From Streptomyces niger (lineage in GTDB: Bacteria > Actinomycetota > Actinomycetes > Streptomycetales > Streptomycetaceae), in NCBI RefSeq assembly GCF_000718305.1, contig NZ_JOFQ01000013.1:186001-250000 (forward strand): DNA of 64,000 bases. Direction: 5' to 3'. How positions within the stretch are numbered: position 1 is the stretch's first letter; each line of letters starts with the position of its first letter. Under the pieces are notes generated by a model. It was not told where the DNA came from. It worked only from the letters and a program-made list of their open reading frames with translations, and did no database searches. Below, in pieces: positions 18,417-28,124 of this stretch. A program made the position numbers and the translations under genes.

Positions 18417-18464
18417 CTAGCGGCGGTTCGGCGGAGCGGCCGCGCGGCACGCGCCCGGACACCA

Positions 18465-18500
18465 CGTGCCCCACCCGGTCGGGTGACCGGGTGGGGCACG
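18465..18500. terminator. Hairpin terminator after LysM-Rpf gene
   Basis: Perfect 15-bp arms (CGTGCCCCACCCGGT and complement) enclose a 6-nt loop 53 nt after the stop of the LysM-containing Rpf gene. It separates the two tandem Rpf genes, which implies separate transcripts. Confidence 0.75.
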
Positions 18501-18553
18501 CCGCCACCGCCGCGCCGCGGGGAGCGGGGGGACGCACGACAGTGGCGGCGGAA

Positions 18554-19730
<1,177 letters not shown>

Positions 19731-20555
19731 GTGCCCCGCATGCTCGACGTCAGTGACGACGTTCGCGCCGAGATCGGCGACGAGGAGGCCGACCGCCTGC
19801 TGGCCGGCGACAACGCCCCCGGCGCTTACGACTGCACCTCCTGCCGCACCCCGGGCGACAGCGAACAGGAGCGCACCAGCACCGTCCTGTTCATCGGCGA
19901 GGAGACCGCCGTGCTGGCGTTCGCCCATGCCACGTGCATCCCGTCGCAGGTGGTCTCGGTGGCCGAGGAGCAGCTCAAGGGCGCCGTCCGCTCCATCACC
20001 GGCGAGCCCGCCGACGGCGCGCAGGCCACCGTGCCCGCCCCTGCGGGCCCGGCCGCTCCGGACGCCGCCCCGCCGGCCGCCCGTCAGGCGACCCTGGGCG
20101 TGACCTGCGGCCTGGTCCTCGTCGAGGACGACCTGCGCCCCGCCCTGGTCGTGGAGCCCAACAGCCCGATCGCCCGCCCCGGTTCGATCAGCCTCGACGA
20201 CGACTTCCTCCCGCTGCTGCAGGAGCAGGGCTTCCGCCCGGTCGCCGACGTGTCCGTACTGCCCGTCCGCGGCGCCGGCTGGTCCGTGCTGCTCGCCATG
20301 GGCCAGCTGCACGCGGTGCTCCAGGGCAGCGGCGAGGCCGGCAGCCAGAACGCCTGGTGGAAGGCGCACCAGCCGCTCCCGGTCTCCGACGGCTGGCGCG
20401 CCGCGGTCAACAAGACGCAGACGGTGCTGGTGTACGCCGCGCCGCACGGCTCGATCGGCCAGCAGCCGCGCGAGGACCTGATGCGCGACGCGCTGGAGAA
20501 GGCCGCGGCGCAGGGCCGGCTGGTCGGCATGGCCATGCCGCTCGCCGGCACCTGA
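19731..20555 (+). CDS. Conserved protein of unknown function with a Cys pair
   Basis: The 274-residue cytosolic protein has no signal peptide or TM span. Near the N-terminus it has YDCTSCRTPG (CxxC) and about 35 residues later FAHATCIPSQ (HxxC), which together could form a zinc site. An Ala/Pro-rich linker (about residues 100-118) separates this from a second domain of about 155 residues beginning LGVTCGLVLVEDDLRPALVVEPNSPIARPG. The GTG start has GAGGAG upstream. I do not recognise the family. A strong hairpin follows the stop. Confidence 0.72.
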   Translation: MPRMLDVSDDVRAEIGDEEADRLLAGDNAPGAYDCTSCRTPGDSEQERTSTVLFIGEETAVLAFAHATCIPSQVVSVAEEQLKGAVRSITGEPADGAQATVPAPAGPAAPDAAPPAARQATLGVTCGLVLVEDDLRPALVVEPNSPIARPGSISLDDDFLPLLQEQGFRPVADVSVLPVRGAGWSVLLAMGQLHAVLQGSGEAGSQNAWWKAHQPLPVSDGWRAAVNKTQTVLVYAAPHGSIGQQPREDLMRDALEKAAAQGRLVGMAMPLAGT

Positions 20556-20580
20556 GCGGACCCCGCCTGCCCCGCCCTCC

Positions 20581-20612
20581 GGGTGGCCGCCCCTCCGTCG
20601 GGGCGGCCACCC
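20581..20612 (+). terminator. Hairpin terminator
   Basis: Perfect 13-bp arms (GGGTGGCCGCCCC and complement) with a TCCGTC loop lie 26 nt after the stop of the 274-aa gene. Confidence 0.75.
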
Positions 20613-20766
20613 GTCCGCGTACGGATGTCCAGGGAGTCACGCGCAGGGGGCGGAGCCCCTGCGCCATCGGCTCCCCCGGCCCCTCCGCGCTTCCGCGTAT
20701 GCCCCACGATCAGCCAATTCGCCCGCAAGGCCGCATCCCGCAGGCTCCCGGGTCGTTGGCACAGAC

Positions 20767-21102
20767 GTGCACCCATACGACCCGTCCCCCCGCGCCCCGT
20801 TCCACTCCATCCCCGGCATGCGCCCGTCGTACGAGCCCGCCGCGCACCACCTGGACCGTGGCTCGGCCACCCCGATCTACGACGCGCTCTACGCCGAGTA
20901 CCGCCGCTCCTTCCGGGCCCTGCCCGGGGACCGTACGGGCGAGGACGAACTGAGCCCGGAGGTGCTGCGGCGGATCTGGCGGCGCACCACCCCCTCGGCG
21001 ACCGGCCGCCGCGAGGTACCGCTGCCGCCGCAGCACTCCCGGAACCACGCCCCGGCGGCGCTGCCCCCCGCGCCCCGCGACCACCGCCCGTACCACCACT
21101 GA
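20767..21102 (+). CDS. Hypothetical protein (111 aa)
   Basis: The product is Pro/His/Arg-rich with low-complexity ends. The central segment ATPIYDALYAEYRRSFRALPGDR and SPEVLRRIWRRTT looks folded and may be helical. The start is GTG at 20767; an internal Met at residue 18 is an alternative. There is no TM span and no recognisable motif. It stands alone between two hairpins and converges on der. Coding is supported mainly by codon bias and the non-random central helix, so function is unknown. Confidence 0.55.
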   Translation: MHPYDPSPRAPFHSIPGMRPSYEPAAHHLDRGSATPIYDALYAEYRRSFRALPGDRTGEDELSPEVLRRIWRRTTPSATGRREVPLPPQHSRNHAPAALPPAPRDHRPYHH

Positions 21103-21145
21103 GCCGCTGCCGCACCCGGCGGGCCCGTCTCGCGGCCCGTACCGA

Positions 21146-21189
21146 GGAGCCCCGCCCCGGACCCCGGCGGGGGTCCTGGGCGGGGCTCC
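21146..21189. terminator. Long convergent hairpin before der
   Basis: GGAGCCCCGCCC-C-GGACCCC pairs with GGGGTCC-T-GGGCGGGGCTCC around a GGCG loop, with a single mismatch. It lies between the 111-aa gene (plus) and der (minus) and can serve both. Confidence 0.78.
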
Positions 21190-21210
21190 GGAAGCGGTGG
21201 CCGCTGGTGG

Positions 21211-22680
21211 CTACTTCTTCTTGTTGCGCTTCTCGCGGACCCGCACCGAGATATGGATCGGGGTCCCCTCGAAGCCGAACTCCTCGCGCAGCCGGCGCTC
21301 GATGAAGCGGCGGTAGCCGGCCTCCAGGAAGCCGGAGGCGAACAGCACGAACCGCGGCGGCTTGGTGCCCGCCTGCGTGCCGAAGAGGATGCGGGGCTGC
21401 TTGCCGCCGCGCACCGGGTGCGGGTGGGACGCCACGATCTCGCCGAGGAAGGCGTTCAGCCGCCCGGTCGGCACCCGGGTCTCCCAGCCGGCGAGCGCCG
21501 TCTCGATGGCCGGTACGAGCTTCTCCATGTGCCGTCCGGTACGCGCCGAGACGTTGACCCGCATCGCCCACGGGATCTGCACGAGGTCCCGCTCGATCTC
21601 CCGCTCCAGGTAGAAGCGGCGCTCCTCGTCCAGCTGGTCCCACTTGTTGTACGCGATGACCAGCGCGCGGCCGGCCTCGACGGCCATGGTGATGATCCGC
21701 TGGTCCTGCACGCTGATCGACTCGCTCGCGTCGATCAGCACGACCGCGACCTCGGCCTTCTCCACGGCGGCCGCCGTGCGCAGCGAGGCGTAGTAGTCGG
21801 CGCCCTCCTGGAGGTGGACGCGCTTGCGGATGCCCGCGGTGTCCACGAACTTCCAGGTCTTGCCGCCCAGCTGGATCAGCTCGTCGACCGGGTCGCGGGT
21901 GGTGCCGGCCAGCTCGTTGACGACCACCCGCTCCTCGCCGGCGACCTTGTTCAGCAGGGAGGACTTGCCGACGTTGGGGCGGCCGATCAGGGCGATACGG
22001 CGCGGGCCGCCGACGGTGGCCCCGAAGGTCTGCTCCGGCGCCTCGGGCAGCGCGTCCAGCGCGGCGTCCAGCAGGTCGCCCGTGCCGCGGCCGTGCAGGG
22101 CCGAGACCGGGTGCGGCTCGCCGAGGCCGAGCGACCACAGCATGGCGGCGTCCGCCTCGCCGGAGGGGCCGTCGACCTTGTTGGCGCACAGCACGACCGG
22201 CTTGCCGGCCCGGCGCAGCAGCTTGACCACTGCCTCGTCGGTGTCGGTGGCGCCGACCTTGGCGTCCACGACGAAGACCACCGCGTCGGCGGCCTCGATC
22301 GCGAACTCGGCCTGGGCGGCCACGGACGCGTCGATGCCGAGCACGTCCTGCTCCCAGCCGCCGGTGTCGACGACCTTGAAGCGGCGGCCGTTCCACTCCG
22401 CCTCGTACGTGACGCGGTCGCGGGTGACGCCCGGCTTGTCCTCGACGACGGCCTCACGGCGGCCGATGAAGCGGTTGACGAGAGTCGACTTGCCGACGTT
22501 GGGGCGGCCGACGACGGCGAGGCGGGGCAGCGGGCCGTGGCCGGCCGCCGCGATGTCACCCTCGACCTCGTCCGGGTCGAAGCCCTCCTGCGCGGCGAGC
22601 TCCATGAACTCCGCGTACTCGGCGTCGCCCAGCGCGCCGTGCTCGACGTGCTCGTCGCCGGTGGGGGTCTGGTCGTTCAT
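21211..22680 (-). CDS. der: Ribosome-associated GTPase Der (EngA)
   Basis: The 489-residue protein has the two tandem GTPase domains unique to Der. G1 of the first is [14 protein letters not shown], with DTGGW and NKVDG. G1 of the second is [13 protein letters not shown], with DTAGI and YNKWDQL. The C-terminal KH-like domain ends in REKRNKKK. Der acts in 50S subunit maturation and is essential in bacteria. The ATG at 22680 follows GAGGA; the acidic N-terminal stretch of about 50 residues is usual in actinobacteria. It follows cmk and plsC on the same strand. Confidence 0.97.
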   Translation of the reverse strand: MNDQTPTGDEHVEHGALGDAEYAEFMELAAQEGFDPDEVEGDIAAAGHGPLPRLAVVGRPNVGKSTLVNRFIGRREAVVEDKPGVTRDRVTYEAEWNGRRFKVVDTGGWEQDVLGIDASVAAQAEFAIEAADAVVFVVDAKVGATDTDEAVVKLLRRAGKPVVLCANKVDGPSGEADAAMLWSLGLGEPHPVSALHGRGTGDLLDAALDALPEAPEQTFGATVGGPRRIALIGRPNVGKSSLLNKVAGEERVVVNELAGTTRDPVDELIQLGGKTWKFVDTAGIRKRVHLQEGADYYASLRTAAAVEKAEVAVVLIDASESISVQDQRIITMAVEAGRALVIAYNKWDQLDEERRFYLEREIERDLVQIPWAMRVNVSARTGRHMEKLVPAIETALAGWETRVPTGRLNAFLGEIVASHPHPVRGGKQPRILFGTQAGTKPPRFVLFASGFLEAGYRRFIERRLREEFGFEGTPIHISVRVREKRNKKK

Positions 22681-22788
22681 GAAGTCCGTTCCTCGTTCTG
22701 CGTGGTCGGTGGGTCGCCGTCCCGGCGCCCACTGCTCAAGTGTCGGGGGAGTCCAGGGATTCCCCCGGCGCAACGCGCTGCCGGCCGG

Positions 22789-23445
22789 TCAGCGGCCGGT
22801 GCGCCGCCGCGCGTCGGTCAGGTGGGCGGTCAGCCGCTCCTGGATGCGTACGGTCGCCTCGTCCAGCGCCTTGCGGGTGCGCCGCCCGCTGCCGTCCCCC
22901 GCGGCGAACGCGTCACCGAAGACGACATCGACCCGGCCGCGCAGCGGCGGCAGCCCCGGTATCACCCGGCTCCTGCGCTCCGCGCTGCCCAGGACCGCGA
23001 CCGGCACGATCGGCGCTCCCGAGCGTACGGCGAAGTACGCGAGGCCCGCGCGCAGCGACGCGAAGTCGCCCTCGCCGCGAGTGCCCTCGGGGAAGATCCC
23101 GAGGGCCCCGCCGCGCCGCAGGATGCCCAGTGCGTGCGTGACGGCGGTGCGGTCGGTGCTGCTCCGGTCGACCTTCACCTGCCCGATGCCGCGCAGGAAG
23201 GGGTCCAGCGGCCCGGCGAACGCTTCCTTCTTGATCAGGAAGTGCACCGGCCGGGGCGCGGTGCCCATGAGCATGGGCCCGTCGATGTTGTGCGAGTGGT
23301 TGACCGCGAAGATCACCGGGCCGGCCGCCGGTACCCGCCAGTCGCCCAGCACCCGCGGCTTCCACAGGCCGTTCATCAGGCCGATACCGATCCGCCGCCC
23401 GACCGCGGCGCCGCCGGCGCTCGGCAGGCCGCCGTCCTCGGTCAC
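22789..23445 (-). CDS. 1-acyl-sn-glycerol-3-phosphate acyltransferase family protein (PlsC-like)
   Basis: The 218-residue protein has the acyltransferase HX4D motif in VNHSHNIDGPML (about residues 50-60) and the glycerol-phosphate-binding GIFPEGTRGEG block, then VPVAVLGSAERRSR. It probably acylates lysophosphatidate in membrane lipid synthesis. The GTG start overlaps the cmk stop (GTGA, 23442-23445). The cmk-plsC-der order is conserved in actinomycetes as far as I know. Confidence 0.9.
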   Translation of the reverse strand: MTEDGGLPSAGGAAVGRRIGIGLMNGLWKPRVLGDWRVPAAGPVIFAVNHSHNIDGPMLMGTAPRPVHFLIKKEAFAGPLDPFLRGIGQVKVDRSSTDRTAVTHALGILRRGGALGIFPEGTRGEGDFASLRAGLAYFAVRSGAPIVPVAVLGSAERRSRVIPGLPPLRGRVDVVFGDAFAAGDGSGRRTRKALDEATVRIQERLTAHLTDARRRTGR

Positions 23446-24179
23446 GGGGCGACCTGCCCCGCCTCCGCGGTCGCCGCCGGGCCGGCCTTCTCCGCGATCT
23501 TCGCCTCGATGAGGGTGACCACGCACTCGATGACCTGCTCCAGGGTCAGCTCGGTGGTGTCCACCTCGACCGCGTCGTCGGCCTTGGCCAGCGGCGAGGT
23601 CTTGCGGGAGGAGTCGGCGGCGTCCCGCTTGATCAGCGCCTCGCGGGTGGCGGCCAGGTCGCTGGCCTCCTTGCCCTTCAGCTCACCGCTGCGGCGGGCC
23701 GCACGCGCCTCGGGCGAGGCGGTGAGGAAGATCTTCAGGTCGGCGTCGGGCAGCACGGTCGTACCGATGTCCCGGCCCTCGACGACGATGCCGCGCTCGG
23801 CGGAGCCGGCGATGGTCCGCTGCAGGTCCGTGATCAGGCTGCGCACCTCGGGGACGGCGCTGACGGCGCTGACCGCGGAGGTGACCTCCTTCGTACGGAT
23901 CGGGCCCGCGGCGTCCTGGCCGTCGACCGTGATGGTCGGCGCGGCCGGGTCGATGCCGGAGACGATCGCGGGCTTGCCGGCGGCCGTGGCGATCGCGGTC
24001 GGGTCCTGGATGTCGACACCGTTGGACAGCATCCACCAGGTGATCGCGCGGTACTGGGCACCGGTGTCCAGGTAGCTGAGCGCCAGCTTGGCGGCGACCG
24101 CCTTGGACGTGCTGGACTTGCCCGTGCCGGAGGGGCCGTCGATGGCGACGATCACTGCTGCCGGGGCGGCGGTTTCCAC
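23442..24179 (-). CDS. cmk: (d)CMP kinase
   Basis: The protein phosphorylates CMP/dCMP with ATP. The P-loop is AIDGPSGTGKSSTSKAVA, followed by the CMP-kinase block LSYLDTGAQYRAITW, GIVVEGRDIGTTVLPDADLKIFLTAS and the lid RREALIKRD-like sequence (ATREALIKRDAADSSRKTSPL). I chose GTG 24179 (VETAAPAAVIV) with AAAGGTG 9 nt upstream; GTG 24191 is also possible and adds four residues. The length of 245 fits the family. It is coupled to plsC. Confidence 0.94.
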   Translation of the reverse strand: METAAPAAVIVAIDGPSGTGKSSTSKAVAAKLALSYLDTGAQYRAITWWMLSNGVDIQDPTAIATAAGKPAIVSGIDPAAPTITVDGQDAAGPIRTKEVTSAVSAVSAVPEVRSLITDLQRTIAGSAERGIVVEGRDIGTTVLPDADLKIFLTASPEARAARRSGELKGKEASDLAATREALIKRDAADSSRKTSPLAKADDAVEVDTTELTLEQVIECVVTLIEAKIAEKAGPAATAEAGQVAP

Positions 24180-24324
24180 GGTGACGAACACCTTTCCTTG
24201 TGCACGGGGCGGGGATCCTGGGACCCGATGGGCCTCGGTCAAGGTTACCGGGTACACGCAGGCGTGTTTTCCCCGCACGGACGTGGGGGATTTGTGACGC
24301 TTCCGGGGGCGTCCGCCGGACCGT

Positions 24325-25410
24325 CTACTGCCGGATGGACCAGCCGCGCTCGCGGAGCGCCGCGGTCAGCACCGGTACGGCCGAGGGCTCGACCGTGAGC
24401 TGGATGAAGCCCGCCTGCTGGCCGGTCGCGTGCTCGATACGGACGTCCTCGATGTTGACGCCTGCCTGCCCGGCGTCCGCGAAGATCCGCGCCAGCTCGC
24501 CCGGCTGGTCGCCGATGTGCACGGCGACGATCTCGTACGCGGCCGGCGCCGCGCCGTGCTTGCCCGGCACCCGCTCGCGGCCCGCGTTGCCGCGCCGCAG
24601 CACGTCCTCGATGCCGCCGACGCCCGCGCCGCGCTCGGCCTCGTCCGCGGACTGCAGGGCGCGCAGCGACTGCACCGTCTCGTCCAGGTCGGCCGCGATC
24701 TCCGACAGGACGTCCGCGACCGGCCCGGGGTTGGCGGAGAGGATATCGATCCACATGCCGGGGTCGGAGGCGGCGATCCGCGTCACATCACGGATGCCCT
24801 GGCCGCACAGCCGTACGGCGGTCTCGTCGGCACCCCGCAGGCGCGCCGCGACCAGGCTGGAGACCAGCTGAGGGGTGTGGCTGACCAGGGCCACGGCCCG
24901 GTCGTGCGCGTCGGCGTCCATGACGACCGGGACCGCGCGGCAGAGGGCGATGAGTTCGAGGGCGAGGTTGAGGACCTCGGTGTCGCCGTTGGGGGTGGGC
25001 GTGAGGACCCAGGGCCGGCCCTCGAAGAGGTCGGCGGTCGCGGCGAGCGGCCCGGACCGCTCCTTGCCGGCCATCGGGTGCGTACCGATGTACGGCGTGA
25101 GGTCCAGGCCGAGGTCCGCCAGCTCGCGCCGCGGTCCGCCCTTGACGCTGGCCACGTCCAGGTACGCGCGGGCCGTGCCGCGCCGCATCGCGTCCGCCAG
25201 GGTCGCCGCGACGTGTGCCGGCGGCACCGCCACGATCGCCAGGTCGACGGGCGCCTCGGGCTCCTCCACGGTGCCCGCGCCGAGCGCCGCGGCCGTCCGG
25301 GCCTGCGCCGCGTCATGGTCGGCGAGGTGCACCCGGACGCCGCGGGCGCTGAGCGCCAGCGCGGCGGACGTGCCGATCAGGCCCGTCCCGATGACGATCG
25401 CGGTCCTCAC
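24325..25410 (-). CDS. tyrA: Prephenate dehydrogenase with C-terminal ACT domain
   Basis: The 361-residue enzyme converts prephenate to 4-hydroxyphenylpyruvate with NAD+ in tyrosine synthesis. The N-terminal Rossmann motif is VIGTGLIGTSAALAL. The substrate region contains YIGTHPMAGKERSGP and VSHTPQLVSSLVAARL. A C-terminal ACT domain (EIVAVHIGDQPGELARIFADAGQAGVNIEDVRIEH) probably mediates tyrosine feedback. Its GTG overlaps the stop of aroH (GTGA), so chorismate mutase and prephenate dehydrogenase are made from one message. Confidence 0.95.
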   Translation of the reverse strand: MRTAIVIGTGLIGTSAALALSARGVRVHLADHDAAQARTAAALGAGTVEEPEAPVDLAIVAVPPAHVAATLADAMRRGTARAYLDVASVKGGPRRELADLGLDLTPYIGTHPMAGKERSGPLAATADLFEGRPWVLTPTPNGDTEVLNLALELIALCRAVPVVMDADAHDRAVALVSHTPQLVSSLVAARLRGADETAVRLCGQGIRDVTRIAASDPGMWIDILSANPGPVADVLSEIAADLDETVQSLRALQSADEAERGAGVGGIEDVLRRGNAGRERVPGKHGAAPAAYEIVAVHIGDQPGELARIFADAGQAGVNIEDVRIEHATGQQAGFIQLTVEPSAVPVLTAALRERGWSIRQ

Positions 25411-25769
25411 TGGGCGATGTCCTTCCGCAGCGCGCCGGCCGCGCCGAGGTAGACGTGGGCGATCTCGGACTTGTCGCGCGCGCTCTCGACGTGCGCCAGG
25501 ATCCGCACCACGCGCGGCATGGCCCCCGCGATGTCCAGCTCCTGCGCGCAGATCAGCGGGACGTCGGTGATGCCCAGCTTGCGCGCCGCGACGGCGGGGA
25601 AGTCGCTGTGCAGGTCGGGCGTGGCCGTGAACCACACGCTGATCAGGTCGTCCGGCACGAGGCTGTTCCGCTCCAGGATGGCGGTCAGCAGCTCGGCGAC
25701 CTGCTCGTGCATGTGCTCCGCTTCGTCCCGCTCCAGCTGGACGGCCCCTCGGACCGCACGTACCGCCAC
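25407..25769 (-). CDS. aroH: Chorismate mutase, AroH (trimeric) class
   Basis: The 120-residue product is an AroH-type mutase: VRAVRGAVQLERDEAEHM has the N-terminal Arg of the active site, then AILERNSLVPDDLISVWFTATPDLHSDFPAVAARKLG and VPLICAQELDIAGAMPRVVRILAH. It converts chorismate to prephenate. The GTG start is preceded by GAGGAG. It is coupled to tyrA, so the two perform consecutive steps toward tyrosine. Confidence 0.94.
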   Translation of the reverse strand: MAVRAVRGAVQLERDEAEHMHEQVAELLTAILERNSLVPDDLISVWFTATPDLHSDFPAVAARKLGITDVPLICAQELDIAGAMPRVVRILAHVESARDKSEIAHVYLGAAGALRKDIAQ

Positions 25770-25905
25770 GTCCTGCTCCTCGTGTTCGCGTACGCACCGC
25801 TCGCGGGCGTACGTCCCTACCTGCCTGATCAGCGTATCGACCGCCGGGCCCGGCCGCCGCGCGCGCCCGCCCTGCGAGACGGGCGTCCCGGCGGTCGGAC
25901 GGCGG

Positions 25906-26922
25906 TCAGGCCGCCGCGTCCCACAGCGCGCCCAGCGCCAGCAGCTCCTCGCGGTACTCGATGCGGTCGGTCCAGGCCGTGGGCCAGGCGTCCGCGCCGA
26001 GGTGGGCGCCGGCGAAGGCGCCGGCCAGGCAGGCGAGGGAGTCGGAGTCGCCGGCGGAGCAGGCGCCGCGGCGCAGCGCCGACACCGGGTCCTCGGGGAA
26101 GAGCAGGAAGCAGAGCAGCCCGGCGGCCAGCGCCTCCTCCGCGATCCAGCCCTCGCCGACGGAGAGGCAGGGGTCGGTCTCCGGGTCGGGCGTGCGCAGG
26201 GCGGCGTCCAGCCGGTCCAGGACGCCCCGGCACTCGTCCCAGCCGTACGCGATGAACGCCTCGGGCGACGCGGCACCGGCGTGCTGCCACAGGTCGCCGA
26301 GCCAGTCGCCGTGGTAGGTGGTGCGGTTGCCGTGCACGTAGATCCGGAGCAGCGTGGGCAGCTCCGCCGGGTCCGCGCCCTGGGCCAGGAGCCGCACCGC
26401 CCACGCCGTGAGGTCGCTGGCCGCGAGGGCGGTGGGGTGGCCGTGGGTGAGGGCCGACTGGAGCTGGGCGGCGCCGGCCCGCTGCTGGTCGGTCAGGCCG
26501 GGCGCGAGGCCGATGGGCGCGACCCGCATGTTGGCGCCGCACCCCTTGGAGCCGGTCTGGCTGGCCGCGACCCAGGGGCGGCCGGGCTCGCTGAGCACCC
26601 GGCAGGCGGTGAGGCAGGTGTTGCCGGGGGCGCGGTTGTTCTCCGGGGAGCGCCACCAGTCGATGAACTCCTGACGGACCGGGGGCTCCAGCGTCGCGGC
26701 GGTGAGCGGGCCGTGCTCCATCGCCGTGCGCAGGCCGCGGCCGAGGGCCAGCGTCATCTGGGTGTCGTCGGTGACGAGGGCCGGCCGGGGCAGCTCCAGC
26801 TGCCGCCAGGGGCCGTACGTGGCCTCGATCGACGCCACGCTCCTGAACTCGGTCGGGTAGCCGAGCGCGTCACCGAGGGCGAGCCCGAGCATCGAGCCGG
26901 TCGCGGGATCCTTCGCGGACAT
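25906..26922 (-). CDS. ADP-ribosylglycohydrolase family protein
   Basis: The 338-residue protein belongs to the DraG/ARH family. GLALGDALGYPTEF and VTDDTQMTLAL (residues 51-56 TDDTQM) provide metal-binding Asp/Thr residues, and the late GDSDSLACLAGAFAGAHLG provides the second metal set. Such enzymes remove ADP-ribose from proteins or nucleic acid, or act on related N-glycosides. The ATG at 26922 (MSAKDP) is 8 nt after GGGGTGG. That ribosome site is the 3' arm of a perfect intrinsic terminator, so translation may be gated by RNA structure. The gene sits between pseudouridine synthase and aroH on the same strand. Confidence 0.9.
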   Translation of the reverse strand: MSAKDPATGSMLGLALGDALGYPTEFRSVASIEATYGPWRQLELPRPALVTDDTQMTLALGRGLRTAMEHGPLTAATLEPPVRQEFIDWWRSPENNRAPGNTCLTACRVLSEPGRPWVAASQTGSKGCGANMRVAPIGLAPGLTDQQRAGAAQLQSALTHGHPTALAASDLTAWAVRLLAQGADPAELPTLLRIYVHGNRTTYHGDWLGDLWQHAGAASPEAFIAYGWDECRGVLDRLDAALRTPDPETDPCLSVGEGWIAEEALAAGLLCFLLFPEDPVSALRRGACSAGDSDSLACLAGAFAGAHLGADAWPTAWTDRIEYREELLALGALWDAAA

Positions 26923-26923
26923 G

Positions 26924-26966
26924 AAAAAAACCACCCCTTAGTCGTCACCGTGACGATAAGGGGTGG
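26924..26966 (-). terminator. Intrinsic terminator overlapping the start of the ADP-ribosylglycohydrolase gene
   Basis: On the minus strand CCACCCCTTA pairs perfectly with TAAGGGGTGG. An inner TCGTCAC/GTGACGA stem with one bulged base separates them, and seven T follow at once (26930-26924). This is a canonical factor-independent terminator, rare in form for Streptomyces. It ends the pseudouridine synthase transcript one base before the next ATG, and its 3' arm is that gene's Shine-Dalgarno. Confidence 0.85.
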
Positions 26967-27026
26967 TCCACCGCTGCCGCAACTGCCGCCGACGGGTACC
27001 CCGCCCCGATAGCGGCCCGGTACCGC

Positions 27027-28124
27027 CTAGAGGTCGACCTCGCGCATCAGCATGCCGACCTCGGTGTTGGTCAGCCGGCGCAGCCAGCCGGACTTCTGGT
27101 CGCCCAGCGAGATCGGCCCGAACGAGGTCCGGACGAGCTTGTCGACCGGGAAGCCGGCCTCGGCGAGCATCCGGCGCACGATGTGCTTCCGGCCCTCGTG
27201 CAGCGTGACCTCGACGAGGTAGTTCTTGCCGGTCTGCTGCACGACCCGGAAGTGGTCGGCGCGGGCGTAGCCGTCCTCCAGCTGGATGCCGTCCTTGAGC
27301 ATCCTGCCGATCTCACGCGGCAGCGGGCCCTGGATGGCGGCGAGGTAGGTCTTCTGCACGCCGTACCGCGGGTGGGTCAGGCGGTGCGCCAGCTCCCCGT
27401 GGTTGGTGAGCAGGATGATGCCCTCGGTCTCGGTGTCCAGCCGGCCGACGTGGAAGAGCCGGGTCTCGCGGTTGGTGACGTAGTCGCCCAGGCACTGGCG
27501 GCCGTCGGGGTCCTCCATGGTGGAGACGACGCCGGCCGGCTTGTTCAGCGCGAAGAAGAGGTAGGACTGGGTGGCGACGGTCAGGCCGTCCACCTTGATC
27601 TCGTCCTTCTCCGGGTCGACGCGGACGCCCTGCTCCAGGACGATCTGCCCGTTCACCTCGACGCGGGCCTCGTCGATCAGGTCCTCGCAGGCGCGCCGGG
27701 AGCCCATGCCCGCCCGGGCCAGCACCTTCTGCAGCCGCTCGCCCTCCTGGTCACCGAAGGTCTTGGGCGTCTTGATCTCCGGCTTGTCGTACCGGGCGCG
27801 GTTGCGCTCCTCGATCTTCGCGTCGTACTCGCGGGGGCGGGCCGGCCCGGAACCGCGGCCGCGGGAGCCCTTGGCGCCCTTGCCCTCCTGGCTCCGAGGG
27901 CTGCCCTTGGCGCCGGTCTTCGGGCCGCCCTTGGCGCCGCCGCGGGCCGCCGCGCCGCGCCCCTTGCGGGGCCCGTCGCCGGGGCCGCCCGAGCCGGACC
28001 CGCCCACGTCGTAGCGGCGCTCCTCGGGACGCGGCTTCCCCGCGCGCTTCTGCTTCTCGTCGCGCTTGTTGCCCGCGCCCCGGTAGTTGTTGCTACCGCT
28101 GCTGTTCCTGCCGCTGCTTCGCAT
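27027..28124 (-). CDS. 23S rRNA pseudouridine synthase, RluB/RsuA family
   Basis: The 365-residue protein has a disordered, Gly/Arg/Lys-rich N-terminal extension of about 125 residues. It then has an S4 RNA-binding domain (ERLQKVLARAGMGSRRACEDLIDEARVEVNG) and the RsuA-type catalytic domain, with the active Asp in FHVGRLDTETEGIILLTNHGELAHRL. The segment HEGRKHIVRRMLAEAGFPVDKLVR matches the RluB/RluF end. It isomerises a uridine in 23S rRNA. The ATG overlaps the scpB stop (TGATG), so it is the last gene of the scpA-scpB operon. Confidence 0.93.
   Translation of the reverse strand: MRSSGRNSSGSNNYRGAGNKRDEKQKRAGKPRPEERRYDVGGSGSGGPGDGPRKGRGAAARGGAKGGPKTGAKGSPRSQEGKGAKGSRGRGSGPARPREYDAKIEERNRARYDKPEIKTPKTFGDQEGERLQKVLARAGMGSRRACEDLIDEARVEVNGQIVLEQGVRVDPEKDEIKVDGLTVATQSYLFFALNKPAGVVSTMEDPDGRQCLGDYVTNRETRLFHVGRLDTETEGIILLTNHGELAHRLTHPRYGVQKTYLAAIQGPLPREIGRMLKDGIQLEDGYARADHFRVVQQTGKNYLVEVTLHEGRKHIVRRMLAEAGFPVDKLVRTSFGPISLGDQKSGWLRRLTNTEVGMLMREVDL

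Noticed and set aside
21253..24075. A 940-codon plus-strand open frame opposite der, plsC and cmk
   Set aside because: It has no family resemblance and the composition of an antisense shadow; der, plsC and cmk on the other strand explain the region.
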